From an uncultured Anaerolineales bacterium (lineage in GTDB: Bacteria > Chloroflexota > Anaerolineae > Aggregatilineales > Aggregatilineaceae), in the NCBI GenBank assembly GCA_937135955.1, contig CAKZOB010000041.1:1-64000 (forward strand): a stretch of DNA of 64,000 nucleotides, in the 5' to 3' direction. Position numbers and translations under genes: made by a program. The notes beneath the pieces are model-generated. The model was not told the DNA's origin and did no database searches. It saw only the letters and a program-made list of their open reading frames with translations. Of the stretch, positions 34,002-46,067 are shown piece by piece (within the stretch, counting starts at the first letter, position 1; each line of letters starts with the position of its first letter).

Positions 34002-35496
34002 GCGACTCGAACGTCCTTCCCTATCCACGGCAACACAACCCCGTCAGACGCGAGGGGTGATCGTCCGCACACTGCGCAATGCCCTGATCGTCACCCGCCG
34101 CGAAGTGCGCGATAGCCTGCGCGACTGGCGTATCATGGTGCCCATCTTCATCCTGACGCTGGTCTTCCCGCTGCTGGCCAACACCCTGACGCGCGTCTTC
34201 ACCGGCTTCTTCGAGGACAACGGGGCGCAAGAATTGCTGCCCGCCCTGCTGCCACTCATGCCGATGGTGGTGGGCTTCTTCCCTGTGTCCATCTCGCTGG
34301 TCATTGCGCTGGAGACGTTCGTCGGGGAGAAGGAGCGGCGCAGCCTGGAACCGCTGCTCTCCACCCCGCTGACCAACACCGAACTCTATCTGGGCAAGAC
34401 GTTCGCGGCCATGTTGCCCCCCTTGCTGGCGAGCTATACCGGCATGGTGATCTACATGGGCGGCCTGATCCTGGGCGAACAGCAGTGGCGGCCTCCGCTG
34501 ATCCTGGTGGCGCAGATCGTGTTATTGACCACTGTGCAGGCGCTGGTGATGGTCACTGGCGCGGTGGTCGTCTCCAGCCAGACCACCTCAACCCGCGCCG
34601 CTAACCTGCTGGCGAGCTTCATCATCATCCCCATGTCCATGCTGGTGATGCTCGAAGCGACCATCATGGTGCAGCCGCACCGCCGTTACCTGCTGTGGTT
34701 CATCATGGTCGGCGTGCTGGTGACGGTGATCCTGCTGGTGCGCATGGGTGTGCGCATCTTCAACCGCGAAGAATTGCTGGGGCGCACCCTGGATCAACTC
34801 AACCTGCGCTGGGTGGGGCGTACCCTCTGGCAGGGTATACGAGGGCCGCTGACAGAGCGCTTTTCGCTGTGGCGCTGGTATCGCGGGGGCGTCTTCCCCG
34901 CCGTGCGCTCGTTGCGGGACAGCCTGATCGTGGTGCTGATCTGCCTGGGGGCCGCCTTCGTCGGCGGATGGATCGCCGCCTATCAGTGGCCGATCTCCCT
35001 CGATCAGTTCGATTCCAACGACGAGACGCTGCTGGACAACCTGCGCACCTGGTTCGACCTGGGGCAAGACAACCCGCACCTGGTGATCATGGCGCTGCTG
35101 CAGAATACCCGCGTGCTGCTGGCGGCAACCATCCTGGGCGTGTTCACCTTCGGCGTGCTGGCGCTGGTGCTGGTCGCCGTGCCGTTCGGCATTCTGGGCT
35201 TTGTGCTGGGTCAGGTGATGCTGTCCGGACTCAGTCCGCTCCCCTTCCTGCTGGCGGTGATCCCGCACGGCGTGCTGGAAGTGCCCGCCATTGTGCTGGC
35301 GGGGGCGGCAGCGCTGCGCCTGGGGAGCATTGTCACCCGCCCACCCGCCGACATGACCGCCAGCGAAGCCTGGCTGATGGCCGCCGCCGACGTGATCAAG
35401 ATCGGCGTCGGTCTGGTGTTGCCCTTGCTGGTGCTGGCGGCTATTCTGGAAGTCTCGCTGACGCCCCGCGTGGTCGAGTTTGTGCTCAGCCTGTGA
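33985..35496 (+). CDS. ABC-2 permease fused to a SpoIIM-like membrane domain
   Basis: 503 aa. The N-terminal half (about 30-270) is an ABC-2 permease with about six membrane helices, and VGEKERRSLEPLLSTPLTNT is the typical cytoplasmic segment. The C-terminal part (about 300-500) has a stage II sporulation protein M signature (PHGVLEVPAIVLAGAAALRL) and four further helices. The two are normally separate proteins; here they are one chain. The cargo is unknown. The 17-bp overlap with the ATPase gene indicates coupled translation. No sporulation genes are in the window, so the SpoIIM part probably has a transport role. Confidence 0.82.
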   Translation: MSSLAERLERPSLSTATQPRQTRGVIVRTLRNALIVTRREVRDSLRDWRIMVPIFILTLVFPLLANTLTRVFTGFFEDNGAQELLPALLPLMPMVVGFFPVSISLVIALETFVGEKERRSLEPLLSTPLTNTELYLGKTFAAMLPPLLASYTGMVIYMGGLILGEQQWRPPLILVAQIVLLTTVQALVMVTGAVVVSSQTTSTRAANLLASFIIIPMSMLVMLEATIMVQPHRRYLLWFIMVGVLVTVILLVRMGVRIFNREELLGRTLDQLNLRWVGRTLWQGIRGPLTERFSLWRWYRGGVFPAVRSLRDSLIVVLICLGAAFVGGWIAAYQWPISLDQFDSNDETLLDNLRTWFDLGQDNPHLVIMALLQNTRVLLAATILGVFTFGVLALVLVAVPFGILGFVLGQVMLSGLSPLPFLLAVIPHGVLEVPAIVLAGAAALRLGSIVTRPPADMTASEAWLMAAADVIKIGVGLVLPLLVLAAILEVSLTPRVVEFVLSL

Positions 35497-35603
35497 TCCG
35501 TGCTATATACTGCTCTACGCGGCCCGATCAGGCATCGCCCATCGCGCTTTCATACCGCCCTGGCTGAGCGCTGACGGCTTAATCGGCTCCACAGGGACAT
35601 AGC

Positions 35604-36365
35604 ATGGCCCGTCTGATCATCCTGGGTTCGGCAGCGGCAGTCTCCGCTGCTGAGCATGACAACACGCATTTCCTGCTACAGGGCGAGCGCGGGCGCGCTG
35701 TATTGGTGGACTGCGGCTCCAATCCGCTGGGTAAGCTGGCGCGGCACGGGGTGCACCATGAGCAACTCACCGATCTGATCCTAACGCACTTCCATCCGGA
35801 TCACGTCTACGGCGTGCCCATCCTGCTGATGCAACTGTGGTTGATGGGGCGGCGCGAACCGCTCCATGTGCACGGCCTGCATCATTGCCTGCAGCGCTTC
35901 GAGACAATGGTGACGGCGTTCATGGTAGAGACCTGGCCGGACTTCTTCCCCCTGCACCTGCATCGCCTGCCAGAGCTGCCCGATACCCCCTTGCTCGACG
36001 ACGCCGATTTCCGCATCCGCGCCTGGCCTACGCGGCATTTCATCCCCACCGTCGGCCTGCGCATCGAGGTCAAGTCGTCAGGACAGGTGATCGGCTATTC
36101 GGGCGACACCGAGCCGATCCCCAACATCATCGCGCTGGCGCAGGGAGCCGACCTGCTGCTGCACGAAGCGACGGGCGCGGGCGAGGGACATTCCAGCGCG
36201 GCGCAGGCGGGCGAAATCGCCGCCCTGGCCGGGGTGCGTCGCCTGGTGCTGATCCACTATCCGGTAGGGGACAATGCCGACCCGGCCCGCCTGGTCGAGG
36301 AGGCGCGGGCGACCTTCGGCGGGCCGGTGCGCCTGGCCCAGGATCACGACGTGTTCAGCATCTGA
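35604..36365 (+). CDS. MBL-fold metallohydrolase (RNase Z/ElaC-like)
   Basis: 253 aa. The metallo-beta-lactamase motif THFHPDH (about 61-67) and the later ligands (GYSGDTEP, LHEAT, HYP) resemble the RNase Z branch. The extended exosite arm of true tRNase Z is not obvious, so the substrate is left open: tRNA 3' processing or a small phosphodiester. It has its own short leader (SD AGGGA) after the ABC operon. It is not coupled to the hsp20 gene downstream, which has its own promoter. Confidence 0.85.
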   Translation: MARLIILGSAAAVSAAEHDNTHFLLQGERGRAVLVDCGSNPLGKLARHGVHHEQLTDLILTHFHPDHVYGVPILLMQLWLMGRREPLHVHGLHHCLQRFETMVTAFMVETWPDFFPLHLHRLPELPDTPLLDDADFRIRAWPTRHFIPTVGLRIEVKSSGQVIGYSGDTEPIPNIIALAQGADLLLHEATGAGEGHSSAAQAGEIAALAGVRRLVLIHYPVGDNADPARLVEEARATFGGPVRLAQDHDVFSI

Positions 36366-36403
36366 TGTCAGATTATCTGCGACAATCTCTATCACGCCTC
36401 TAA

Positions 36404-36432
36404 TTGAGCCAGAGGTACCGCTGTGGTATCAT
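36404..36432 (+). promoter_or_regulatory. Promoter of the hsp20-lon operon
   Basis: TTGAGC (36404-36409), a 17-bp spacer and TATCAT (36427-36432) lie 55 bp before the hsp20 ATG. No CIRCE element or other heat-shock operator is seen. Confidence 0.6.
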
Positions 36433-36486
36433 CTGCATAAACTGAGCGTTATCGCGCGCTGCCAGAGTATTTTTACAGGAGCAGCC

Positions 36487-36965
36487 ATGCCAGACGAAAC
36501 CCCTCTGTACAACGAGCCAGATCAGCCCTCGGTAGACATTAGTTACGAACTGACCGGGGGGATTATGCGACGGTGGGTCGTCGTCCGGCATGCGACCGTC
36601 TGGCGTCCCCCGACGGACGTTTACGAACAGGACGACCGACTGATCGTGGTGGTTGAGATCGCGGGGATGCATCACAGCGACATTCAGGTGATGTTGCAGG
36701 GCCAGCGGTTGATCATCAGCGGGGTGCGCGAACGCCACACGGCCCGTGACTGCGCCTTTCACCAGTTGGAAATTCCCTATGGGGAATTCCGCACCGAAGT
36801 GAGCCTGCCCTGGCCCGTGGTGCGCGACGAGGTGACGGCCAGCTATCGCGATGGGTTTCTGCGCGTGGAACTCCCGCACGCTCCGGCCCAGAAGATACAG
36901 ATAGTCTCAGTGGACGAAGAATTTCCTGGCGAGCGCGACGCTACCGACGATGAGGGAAGCAACCT

Positions 36966-36969
<4 letters not shown>
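36487..36969 (+). CDS. Hsp20-family small heat-shock protein
   Basis: 160 aa from the ATG at 36487, with AGGAGC just upstream; the longer ORF from 36274 runs through the promoter and is not used. The alpha-crystallin domain spans about 45-140 ([20 protein letters not shown] through [11 protein letters not shown]). It ends in an acidic tail, and no IxI motif was found beyond IQIV. It is an ATP-independent holdase for unfolding proteins. The stop overlaps the lon start (ATGA), so holdase and protease are translated together. Confidence 0.93.
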
Positions 36970-39584
<2,615 letters not shown>

Positions 39585-39689
39585 GGGCTGCGTTGACGTG
39601 TGTGCCTGAGGTCAGTTGCCTGGCACCAAACGACCCGCATCTGGCACGCTGGAGCAGGGCAGCGTGCCTGTAGGAAAAGGAAGGTTGGT

Positions 39690-40043
39690 TTGCCCAGAGT
39701 TTTGATCGTGGACGATGAGCGCACGACAGTCAGGTTGCTGCGCACGCTATTGGAACTGGACGGCTTCGAGGTCGTGACGGCATCACGGGGTGAGGAAGCG
39801 CTCGCCCTGGTGCGCGAGCAAGCGCCCGATGTGATGCTACTTGATTATCATCTGGCGGACATGAAAGGGGTGGAAATCGTCGCCCGTTTGCGTGCCGACG
39901 ACCATTTTGCCAGATTGCCTATTGTCATGACCTCCGGCCTGGATCACCAGGAAGAAGCCCTGGCGGCTGGCGCGAACTATTTTCTGATCAAACCCTTTGA
40001 GCCAGGCCGTCTGTCGGCCATTTTCCGCGATCTGATGGGATAA
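39690..40043 (+). CDS. Single-domain response regulator
   Basis: 117 aa from a TTG at 39690; GGAAGG lies 5 nt before it, and the longer ORF (from 39600) adds a sequence without receiver features. The receiver domain has VLIVDDERTT, phospho-Asp in PDVMLLDYHL, Thr in VMTSG and Lys in FLIKPF. There is no output domain, so it passes a phosphoryl signal by protein contact like CheY/Spo0F. The cognate kinase is not adjacent; the hybrid kinase at 27882-29027 is a distant possibility only. Confidence 0.9.
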   Translation: MPRVLIVDDERTTVRLLRTLLELDGFEVVTASRGEEALALVREQAPDVMLLDYHLADMKGVEIVARLRADDHFARLPIVMTSGLDHQEEALAAGANYFLIKPFEPGRLSAIFRDLMG

Positions 40044-40150
40044 AACAGCCTTCTCTACGTCGCAGGAACATTTCGTGCGTTTTGCGGCGCGCCCGGCAGC
40101 GTCTTGACGCCGCCTGAGCGTGCCCCCCAGACGAAGAGAGGCACACTATC

Positions 40151-41893
40151 GTGAACAGTAAATCACGCCGCGCCAGGATGCAGTGGTACCGCGTAGACCT
40201 GCATCTCCACACGCCCGGCTCCGCCGATTACCAGGAACCGGAAGTCAGCTATCTTGATATTCTGCGCCAGGCCGAGGCGCGCGGGCTGGATATCGTCGCC
40301 TTCACCGACCACAACACCGTGGCCGGTTACCGCGCCATGACCGAGGAAATCGAGCAACTGGAACTGCTGGCGCGGCTGAACCGCATTCAGCCCGACGAGC
40401 AACGCCGCCTGGACGAATACCGCCGCCTGTTGGACGCGGTGCTGGTCTTGCCGGGGTTCGAGTTCACCGCTACCTTCGGCTTTCACATTCTGGGCATCTT
40501 CCCGCCCGATACGCCGGTGCGGCAGCTAGAGCATCTGCTGCTCAGCCTGAACATTCCCCCAGCCGTCCTCGACCAGGGCACGTCGAACGTGGGGGCATCG
40601 GCGGACGTGCTCACCGCCTACCGCAAGATCAACGAGGCAGGCGGTATTGTCATCGCCGCGCACGCCAATTCAGCGCACGGGGTCGCCATGCGCGGCTTCG
40701 ACTTCGGCGGACAGACCAAGATCGCCTATACCCAAGACCCCTACCTGCACGCGCTGGAAGTCACCGACCTGGATCGGCGTGGTCGGCACAGCACCGCCCG
40801 TTTCTTCGACGGTTCCAAGCCCGAATATCCGCGCCGGATGCACTGCATTCAGGGATCGGACGCGCACCGGCTGCTGGCCGACCCGCGCAATCCCAAATAC
40901 CTGGGCATTGGCGATCGCATCACCGAGGTCTTGCTGCCGGAGCGCTCCTTCGCTGCGCTGCTGGAAGTGTTCCAGAGCAACGACTTCGCCCGCACCCGCC
41001 CCTATCAGCCCAGCCACGATCCCTACGATCATGTGCAGGCCGCCCGTGAACTGGGGCCGAACATCGTGCAGTCGTTTCACGAGGCTGTCACGCGACGCGG
41101 GGGACGACTCTATGCCATCGTGGCCGATGTGTGCGCCTTCGCCAACACCAACGGTGGCACCGTCTACGTGGGCGTGAGCGCCAAACCCAAAGACAAGCCA
41201 ATCGGCGTGCTCAATGTGACCGAGGCGGTCGAATTGCTGCGCGCCGAGATCGAACACAAGATCACCCCGCCGCTGGACGTAGAAATTGATGTGCTGGAGT
41301 CGCGCGGTAAACAGGTGATCCGCATTCAGGTGCCGCGCGGCGACGACCCGCCCTACGCCCTGGACGACAACAAGGTCTATGTGCGCGACGAGGCCGAGAC
41401 CAACCTGGCTGTGCGCGACGAGATCGTGCAACTGGTCGCGCAGAGCCTGGCTCGCCGCGGGGTCGTTACCGCTGCCGAAAGCCCCGCGGCTGCGTCTGCG
41501 AGTGAGGCGGAAACACCGCTCCCCGCGTCGTCTGAGCCAGCCACCATCGAGCCGCCGCGCACCGGCGTGGAGATCATCGGCTCGGAGCAGCGCAAGGGCG
41601 TGATGTATCACGTGATGCGCGACCTGCGCAACGGCAACGTGGTCAAGAACGTCACGCGCTCGTCGGCGCGAAGGCTGTGGCACTACGCCATCACCGAGAA
41701 AGAATCGAATCCGGTGCAGCCGGACAAGGTCGAGTGGCGCGGCGACATCGGGCTGTGGAAGCGCTACAAGCGCGGTGGGACGGTGCGCTACGACCTGGTG
41801 CAGCGGGTCAATGGCGAGTTGCGCGTCTACTACGGCGTGACCTACGACGGGATGCACGGCCCCTGGCAGGTCTTCGCCGGAGAGGACGAATAG
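40151..41893 (+). CDS. PHP-domain phosphoesterase fused to an AlbA-type (Schlafen-like) domain
   Basis: 580 aa. The start is the GTG at 40151 (GAGAGG about 10 nt upstream; ATG 40178 is an alternative). The PHP domain (about 15-290) shows the metal motifs [22 protein letters not shown] and QGSDAH. A second domain (about 300-435) is like AlbA_2/divergent-AAA proteins ([14 protein letters not shown], then [13 protein letters not shown]). A linker and an unassigned C-terminal domain (about 470-575, with basic and aromatic residues) follow. PHP plus AlbA in one chain suggests a nucleic-acid-linked hydrolase, possibly in defence or stress; no partner gene is adjacent. Confidence 0.8.
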   Translation: MNSKSRRARMQWYRVDLHLHTPGSADYQEPEVSYLDILRQAEARGLDIVAFTDHNTVAGYRAMTEEIEQLELLARLNRIQPDEQRRLDEYRRLLDAVLVLPGFEFTATFGFHILGIFPPDTPVRQLEHLLLSLNIPPAVLDQGTSNVGASADVLTAYRKINEAGGIVIAAHANSAHGVAMRGFDFGGQTKIAYTQDPYLHALEVTDLDRRGRHSTARFFDGSKPEYPRRMHCIQGSDAHRLLADPRNPKYLGIGDRITEVLLPERSFAALLEVFQSNDFARTRPYQPSHDPYDHVQAARELGPNIVQSFHEAVTRRGGRLYAIVADVCAFANTNGGTVYVGVSAKPKDKPIGVLNVTEAVELLRAEIEHKITPPLDVEIDVLESRGKQVIRIQVPRGDDPPYALDDNKVYVRDEAETNLAVRDEIVQLVAQSLARRGVVTAAESPAAASASEAETPLPASSEPATIEPPRTGVEIIGSEQRKGVMYHVMRDLRNGNVVKNVTRSSARRLWHYAITEKESNPVQPDKVEWRGDIGLWKRYKRGGTVRYDLVQRVNGELRVYYGVTYDGMHGPWQVFAGEDE

Positions 41894-41987
41894 AACGCCT
41901 GCCGGTCAATATGCAACGTCGGGCAGTCCCCATACGTAGAAGACAGTAACGTGACAGGCGTGGCAGACTCCACGAAGGAGACAAGCC

Positions 41988-42371
41988 GTGCAGGGAATCA
42001 GGCATATCGGCGGGTTACTGGTCGTGACCATCCTCATTTGGGTTGGGATGGGCATGGTGGAGGCCCTGACCAACAGTCAGCTTATTACCAGCATTGCCGT
42101 GCTGGCCGCTTTTGGTTCGACGCTCTCGTTGTGGTTGGTGTGGGGGCTGAATACCATCGAGCAGCAGAAGCTGGTGGCCCAGGAGCAGAGCAAGGCCAAG
42201 CGCAGCGGTGGCGATGACGCGCGGCTGGCGCTGCTGCTGGCCCTGCTGACCGATGAGGAACGGCGCGCGCTCAAGCAGCGCCTGCTGGACGACCTGGCCG
42301 CCGACGGTGAAGCGGTGTCGCTGGCCGATCTGCTGGACGAAAGCCAGAGCGCGCGGGCGCGGCGCTCATAG
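41988..42371 (+). CDS. Small membrane protein with C-terminal acidic helix
   Basis: 127 aa from a GTG at 41988 (SD GAAGGAG). Two membrane helices fill residues about 8-57 (LLVVTILIWVGMGMVEAL; SIAVLAAFGSTLSLWLVWGL). A cytoplasmic charged coiled-coil-like stretch (NTIEQQKLVAQEQSKAKR) follows, then a DEERRALKQRLL region. No family was recognised. It overlaps the convergent molybdopterin oxidoreductase gene by 6 nt at their stops. Confidence 0.7.
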   Translation: MQGIRHIGGLLVVTILIWVGMGMVEALTNSQLITSIAVLAAFGSTLSLWLVWGLNTIEQQKLVAQEQSKAKRSGGDDARLALLLALLTDEERRALKQRLLDDLAADGEAVSLADLLDESQSARARRS

Positions 42372-44015
42372 CGTGCGCGTCAGGTCGTGATAACCGGTCG
42401 CGCCGCTGGGGAAGGTGCCCGCGCGGGCCTCGATCTGCGGCGTGCCGTCCCCTTCGCGGCAACGCACGGTGAAGGTGTGCCGTCCGGCGACGAACGGCCA
42501 TTCGTAGCGCCACAGCACCCACGTGGTGTCGGAAAGCGGCTGACGTAGCTGCGCGGGCTGCCACGGCCCATCGTCCACGCGCACTTCTACAGCGGAAATC
42601 CCGCGCGCGCCCGCATAGGCTATGCCACCGATGGGCACCAGAGTCATGCCCTCGCGGGTATAGCGCAGGTCGTCGGCCACCACATCAATCACCGCGGTCG
42701 CCCGCACACGAGCTTCTTTGTCCCAGCCGCGAACCACCCAGTAGCCGTCCTCGTCCCCCGCGATGGCCTCGATGGTGGTGATCCACTTGGGCTGTTTCAT
42801 ACCATAGCGATCCGGAATGTACAGGCGCAGCGGATAGCCGTGCTCGTGTAGCAGGGGGATGCCATCCCAGGCGTAAGTGAGCATCAGGCGCGGGTCGTCG
42901 CGCACCAGGTCGAGCGCCACTGTCTCGTAGAAGCCATCCGCACTGCTGATCCGCAGATGCGTCGCTTCCGGCAGCACACCCGCGCGCGCCAGCACTTCCG
43001 CCAGCGGCGCGCCCGTCCAGCGCGTGGTGCTGATCAGGTCGCCGCCGATGGGGTTGGAGATGCACGAGAGCGTCACATAGCGATCAAGCCGCGTGAAGTC
43101 GTTGACGATCTCGTCCAGCGTCAGTTCCAGGGGGCGCTCTACCAGCCCGCCAAGGCGCAGTCGCCAGGTTGCGGCGTCCAGTTCCTGCGGGCGCAGGTTG
43201 ATGTCAATCCGGTAATGATCTTCCAGGGGCGTGTATTCGGGGCGCGTGCCGGGCACGGGGATCACGGGATCGTCGCGGTTGGGCGGGTCTATCTGTCCGG
43301 CGACCGCCGCTGCTGCGGCGCGCCGCTGCTGGACCAATGCCTGATAATTGCGTTCCTCTCGCACTTCCAGGTAGCGCCCCACGGCGGCCCCGATCACGGT
43401 CAGCGTCGCCGAGGCCCCGCCCACGCGGATCAGAAACTCCCGTCGACTCAGCGGACGGGCCATGAGCATCGGGGATACGGCTACTTCGCTGCGTTGCGCT
43501 CCAGGCCAGCGCTCCGCCAGCCAGTACAGCAATGCGCCCCATACCGCAAAGGCCAGCAGCAGCCAGATCGCGATGATCGTCGGCGCAGTGTCCAGGCCGT
43601 CCACGGCCAGGCTGATCGCCACGACAGGCAACCCCACCAGCATCCCCGCCAGCCCACCAGCCCATAGGCCCTGCGACAGACGCCCTCGCCCGGCCAGCCA
43701 ATCGCGGCTGGCCAGCAGAAGCATCGCTGCCAGCACCCCGCCGCCGAAGAAAATCATTAATGCGGCCAGCGTTTCCAACGTCTTGGCTGTGCCAGAGGTT
43801 TCGCCCAGGTCGAGACGGCGGATGAGGTCAACCATCGCCTCGATGCTGCGCACGATGACATCGCCGGGCAACGTCCGCGCCAGCCAGTCGAAGAGGGCAA
43901 AGGGTGGGAAGGGCAGGCCGAACACCTGCTCGGCCAGATAGAAGACGGCCAATAGCGGCGCAGTGAGCAGTGTCCCCAACACGACTCCCTTGAGGAATGA
44001 CCAGGAACGATGCAT
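42366..44015 (-). CDS. Membrane-anchored molybdopterin-dependent oxidoreductase (sulfite-oxidase fold)
   Basis: 549 aa. The N-terminal 180 residues hold four membrane helices. A Tat-like segment (SRREFLIRVGG, then a hydrophobic core) follows at about 190-215, which places the catalytic part outside the cytoplasm. The Mo-cofactor domain (about 270-440) has the conserved cysteine in TLSCISNPIGGDLIS and TRWTGAPL. The C-terminal domain (about 450-549) is the Mo-co dimerisation-type beta domain. The family includes MsrP/YedY and nitrate or sulfite oxidases. No maturation gene is adjacent; the XdhC-like gene at 47.5 kb belongs to another enzyme family. Confidence 0.9.
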   Translation of the reverse strand: MHRSWSFLKGVVLGTLLTAPLLAVFYLAEQVFGLPFPPFALFDWLARTLPGDVIVRSIEAMVDLIRRLDLGETSGTAKTLETLAALMIFFGGGVLAAMLLLASRDWLAGRGRLSQGLWAGGLAGMLVGLPVVAISLAVDGLDTAPTIIAIWLLLAFAVWGALLYWLAERWPGAQRSEVAVSPMLMARPLSRREFLIRVGGASATLTVIGAAVGRYLEVREERNYQALVQQRRAAAAAVAGQIDPPNRDDPVIPVPGTRPEYTPLEDHYRIDINLRPQELDAATWRLRLGGLVERPLELTLDEIVNDFTRLDRYVTLSCISNPIGGDLISTTRWTGAPLAEVLARAGVLPEATHLRISSADGFYETVALDLVRDDPRLMLTYAWDGIPLLHEHGYPLRLYIPDRYGMKQPKWITTIEAIAGDEDGYWVVRGWDKEARVRATAVIDVVADDLRYTREGMTLVPIGGIAYAGARGISAVEVRVDDGPWQPAQLRQPLSDTTWVLWRYEWPFVAGRHTFTVRCREGDGTPQIEARAGTFPSGATGYHDLTRTL

Positions 44016-44229
44016 GGCGGCACCTCAAGCGACATAGCAAACCGACGATGGCGAGGCACCGGAAAACGAGCGCCTGTGTGCAGGTTATAGCAGCACAGGC
44101 GCGCGGGTGACGAGTGAGGAGTTTGAGTTGCGGGTTAGAGCCGAGAGGCTGGGGCGTGTCATGCACGTTTGCTCTCCACGTCCCGCCTTTTCCTCCCCTT
44201 GCGGATGACAGGGTGTGCTTGCGCCATAG

Positions 44230-44276
44230 AAAAAAAGCCCCTCGCCCCGCGACACAGTCGCGAGTGAGACGGGGGC
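44230..44276 (-). terminator. Rho-independent terminator of the cobalamin-protein gene
   Basis: On the minus strand a GC-rich hairpin (inner stem CGCGAC 44248-44253 with GTCGCG 44257-44262, outer GGGGC with GCCCC) is followed by seven T (44230-44236). It lies about 65 bp after the stop at 44342. The sequence is nearly the same as 31214-31250, so it appears derived from the dispersed-repeat pool. The rest of 44016-44341 holds no gene; a 9-bp hairpin sits at 44070-44102. Confidence 0.8.
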
Positions 44277-44341
44277 CAGGAGAGGGCAGGATGCTTTGCA
44301 GGCGTTCAAGATACGCCACCAGAGACCTGGGACATCCCTGG

Positions 44342-46009
44342 TCAGGCCGGACTCGTGCCTACCCCAGACTCCAGACTCAAGATTCGCTGTTCCTCGGTGA
44401 GCGGATGACCGGCGCGATCCACCGCCCACACCGCCCCTGCGATACTGCGCGTGCGCACGCGCCCCGGCGCGTAGGGATTGTTGACCAGTTGCGGCGCGTC
44501 GAGCAGACCCACAGCGACCGCCCGCGCCAGCACGTCCGCATCCGCCAGCGGGTCATCGGAGTCGCTCCCCAGGGCGCGGATGGCGTCTATCAGGCGCTCC
44601 GTCTCGGCGATCAGCTCTTCTTTGCGGCGCTGCACTGCCGGGTCGGCGGTCATGTCTGGATTGCCGCGCAGCGCCGTCTCGATCACGTCCTGGGCCATGA
44701 TCGCGCTCTCGATGACCTCGTCGGCGGTGGCAGCATGATCGGCCTCGGTGTAGCCGACGATGTGCACGATGTGCGGGCGCAAGGCCATCTGGAGCATGAT
44801 GCTTTGCGCCAGGTGCGCCCGCGCGCGCCGTGAGTCCACGGGGTAGCTGAGCAGGCCAGTGCGCGTCTGCCGCCAGACGCGAAACGTCTCGCAGGCAAAG
44901 CGCTCGCTCATCTCCACGATGGCCAGCGCTCGCGCCAGGTCCATGGCATTGGAGAGCTGCGGCGGACTCTCGAACATGTAGGTCAGGATGTAGTCGCGCA
45001 CGCCGTAGTGCCGGGCGTTGTAGGCGTAGAGATAGGCCGAAGCGCAGACCACCACATCGGGCGCGTCGCGCATCCCCCAGTGATAGGACTCGTTGCCCTC
45101 TACCGGGATATTGCGTTCGCCATGCCAGGCCATCAACGCCTGATGCTCGCGAATGGACTGCGCCAGCGACGACGGCCCGCGCCCATCCATGGCGTTGAAC
45201 CAGAACAGCGAGGTGGCACACCAGGCGTTGTGAATGGTGCGCACCAGCAGATCGGCATAGCGCAGATGATCGGCGGTGCCAGAATACGAACGCAGCAGCG
45301 GGTAGTTGCCCCGCCGACTGGCCTCGTACAGACGGCGCAGGTCGTCTTCGCTGCGGAAGGGCACCCCGCCCGCGCCCTTGCTGCGCGGGTCCTGGCGGGA
45401 GGGGCGGAAGAAATTCTCCTGCGCGTCCTGGTCGGCCCCCAGCGAGATCACGTCCAGCACGCCGGCCTCGGCGATCTGCGCGATGCCCTCGACCGTCGGG
45501 TCAATGGTGGGCGCGGGGATGCCGAAGTGATGGCGCAGCAGCGGATAGGGCGCTTTCCAACGGATGCGCTCGACCGTCTGCTGAGGGAAGGCATCCGGCC
45601 CGCGCTCCTCGACAGGGTAGCCATCCAGAACCTGACGCACGCGGTAGGGCGGTTCGTCGCCAGAGAAGACGGCGTCGAAATAGCCCATCTCGCGGGCGAT
45701 GGCTGCTACGGGCGGCGTCCCGCCGAAGAACAGGCGTTTGTGCCCCAGCACGCCCGCCGTTTCCAACATGCTGCGCAGTTCCGTCAGCAGGATGCGCGCG
45801 TTTTCGGGCGTCAGGCGATAGCTGACGCCGATCACATCCGGATCGTAGGCGACAATCGCATCGAGGAAGCTTTCCAGATCGGTAGCCGGGCCGGTGAAGT
45901 GTGTCTCGTAGCCCGCTTCTTCGGCTACGGACAGAAAGCGCGTGACGCCGGCCACATGCACGCAGTCGCCCAGGCTGCCCGCCAGTACTTTGCCAGTCTT
46001 GTGAGACAT
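44342..46009 (-). CDS. Cobalamin-binding mutase-like protein
   Basis: 555 aa. The ATG at 46009 has AGGAGG 5 nt upstream. The N-terminal domain (about 5-130) is a B12-binding Rossmann fold (VLAGSLGDCVHVAGVTRFL, then IGVSYRLTPENARI and FFGGTPP). The usual DxHxxG reads DCVHVAG, with one extra residue. The rest (about 150-480) looks like the TIM barrel of glutamate/lysine mutase-type enzymes (EGIAQIAEAGVLDVISLGAD; DGRGPSSLAQSI; VEGNESYHWG). It may catalyse a carbon- or amino-group rearrangement. It is transcribed after the opine-dehydrogenase-like gene (58-bp gap). The last dozen codons are repeat-derived. Confidence 0.72.
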   Translation of the reverse strand: MSHKTGKVLAGSLGDCVHVAGVTRFLSVAEEAGYETHFTGPATDLESFLDAIVAYDPDVIGVSYRLTPENARILLTELRSMLETAGVLGHKRLFFGGTPPVAAIAREMGYFDAVFSGDEPPYRVRQVLDGYPVEERGPDAFPQQTVERIRWKAPYPLLRHHFGIPAPTIDPTVEGIAQIAEAGVLDVISLGADQDAQENFFRPSRQDPRSKGAGGVPFRSEDDLRRLYEASRRGNYPLLRSYSGTADHLRYADLLVRTIHNAWCATSLFWFNAMDGRGPSSLAQSIREHQALMAWHGERNIPVEGNESYHWGMRDAPDVVVCASAYLYAYNARHYGVRDYILTYMFESPPQLSNAMDLARALAIVEMSERFACETFRVWRQTRTGLLSYPVDSRRARAHLAQSIMLQMALRPHIVHIVGYTEADHAATADEVIESAIMAQDVIETALRGNPDMTADPAVQRRKEELIAETERLIDAIRALGSDSDDPLADADVLARAVAVGLLDAPQLVNNPYAPGRVRTRSIAGAVWAVDRAGHPLTEEQRILSLESGVGTSPA

Positions 46010-46067
46010 GATCACCTCCTGCGTTCAGGTGAAGGGCATTGTGAGGAGGGAGAACGATAGGGCGCGT

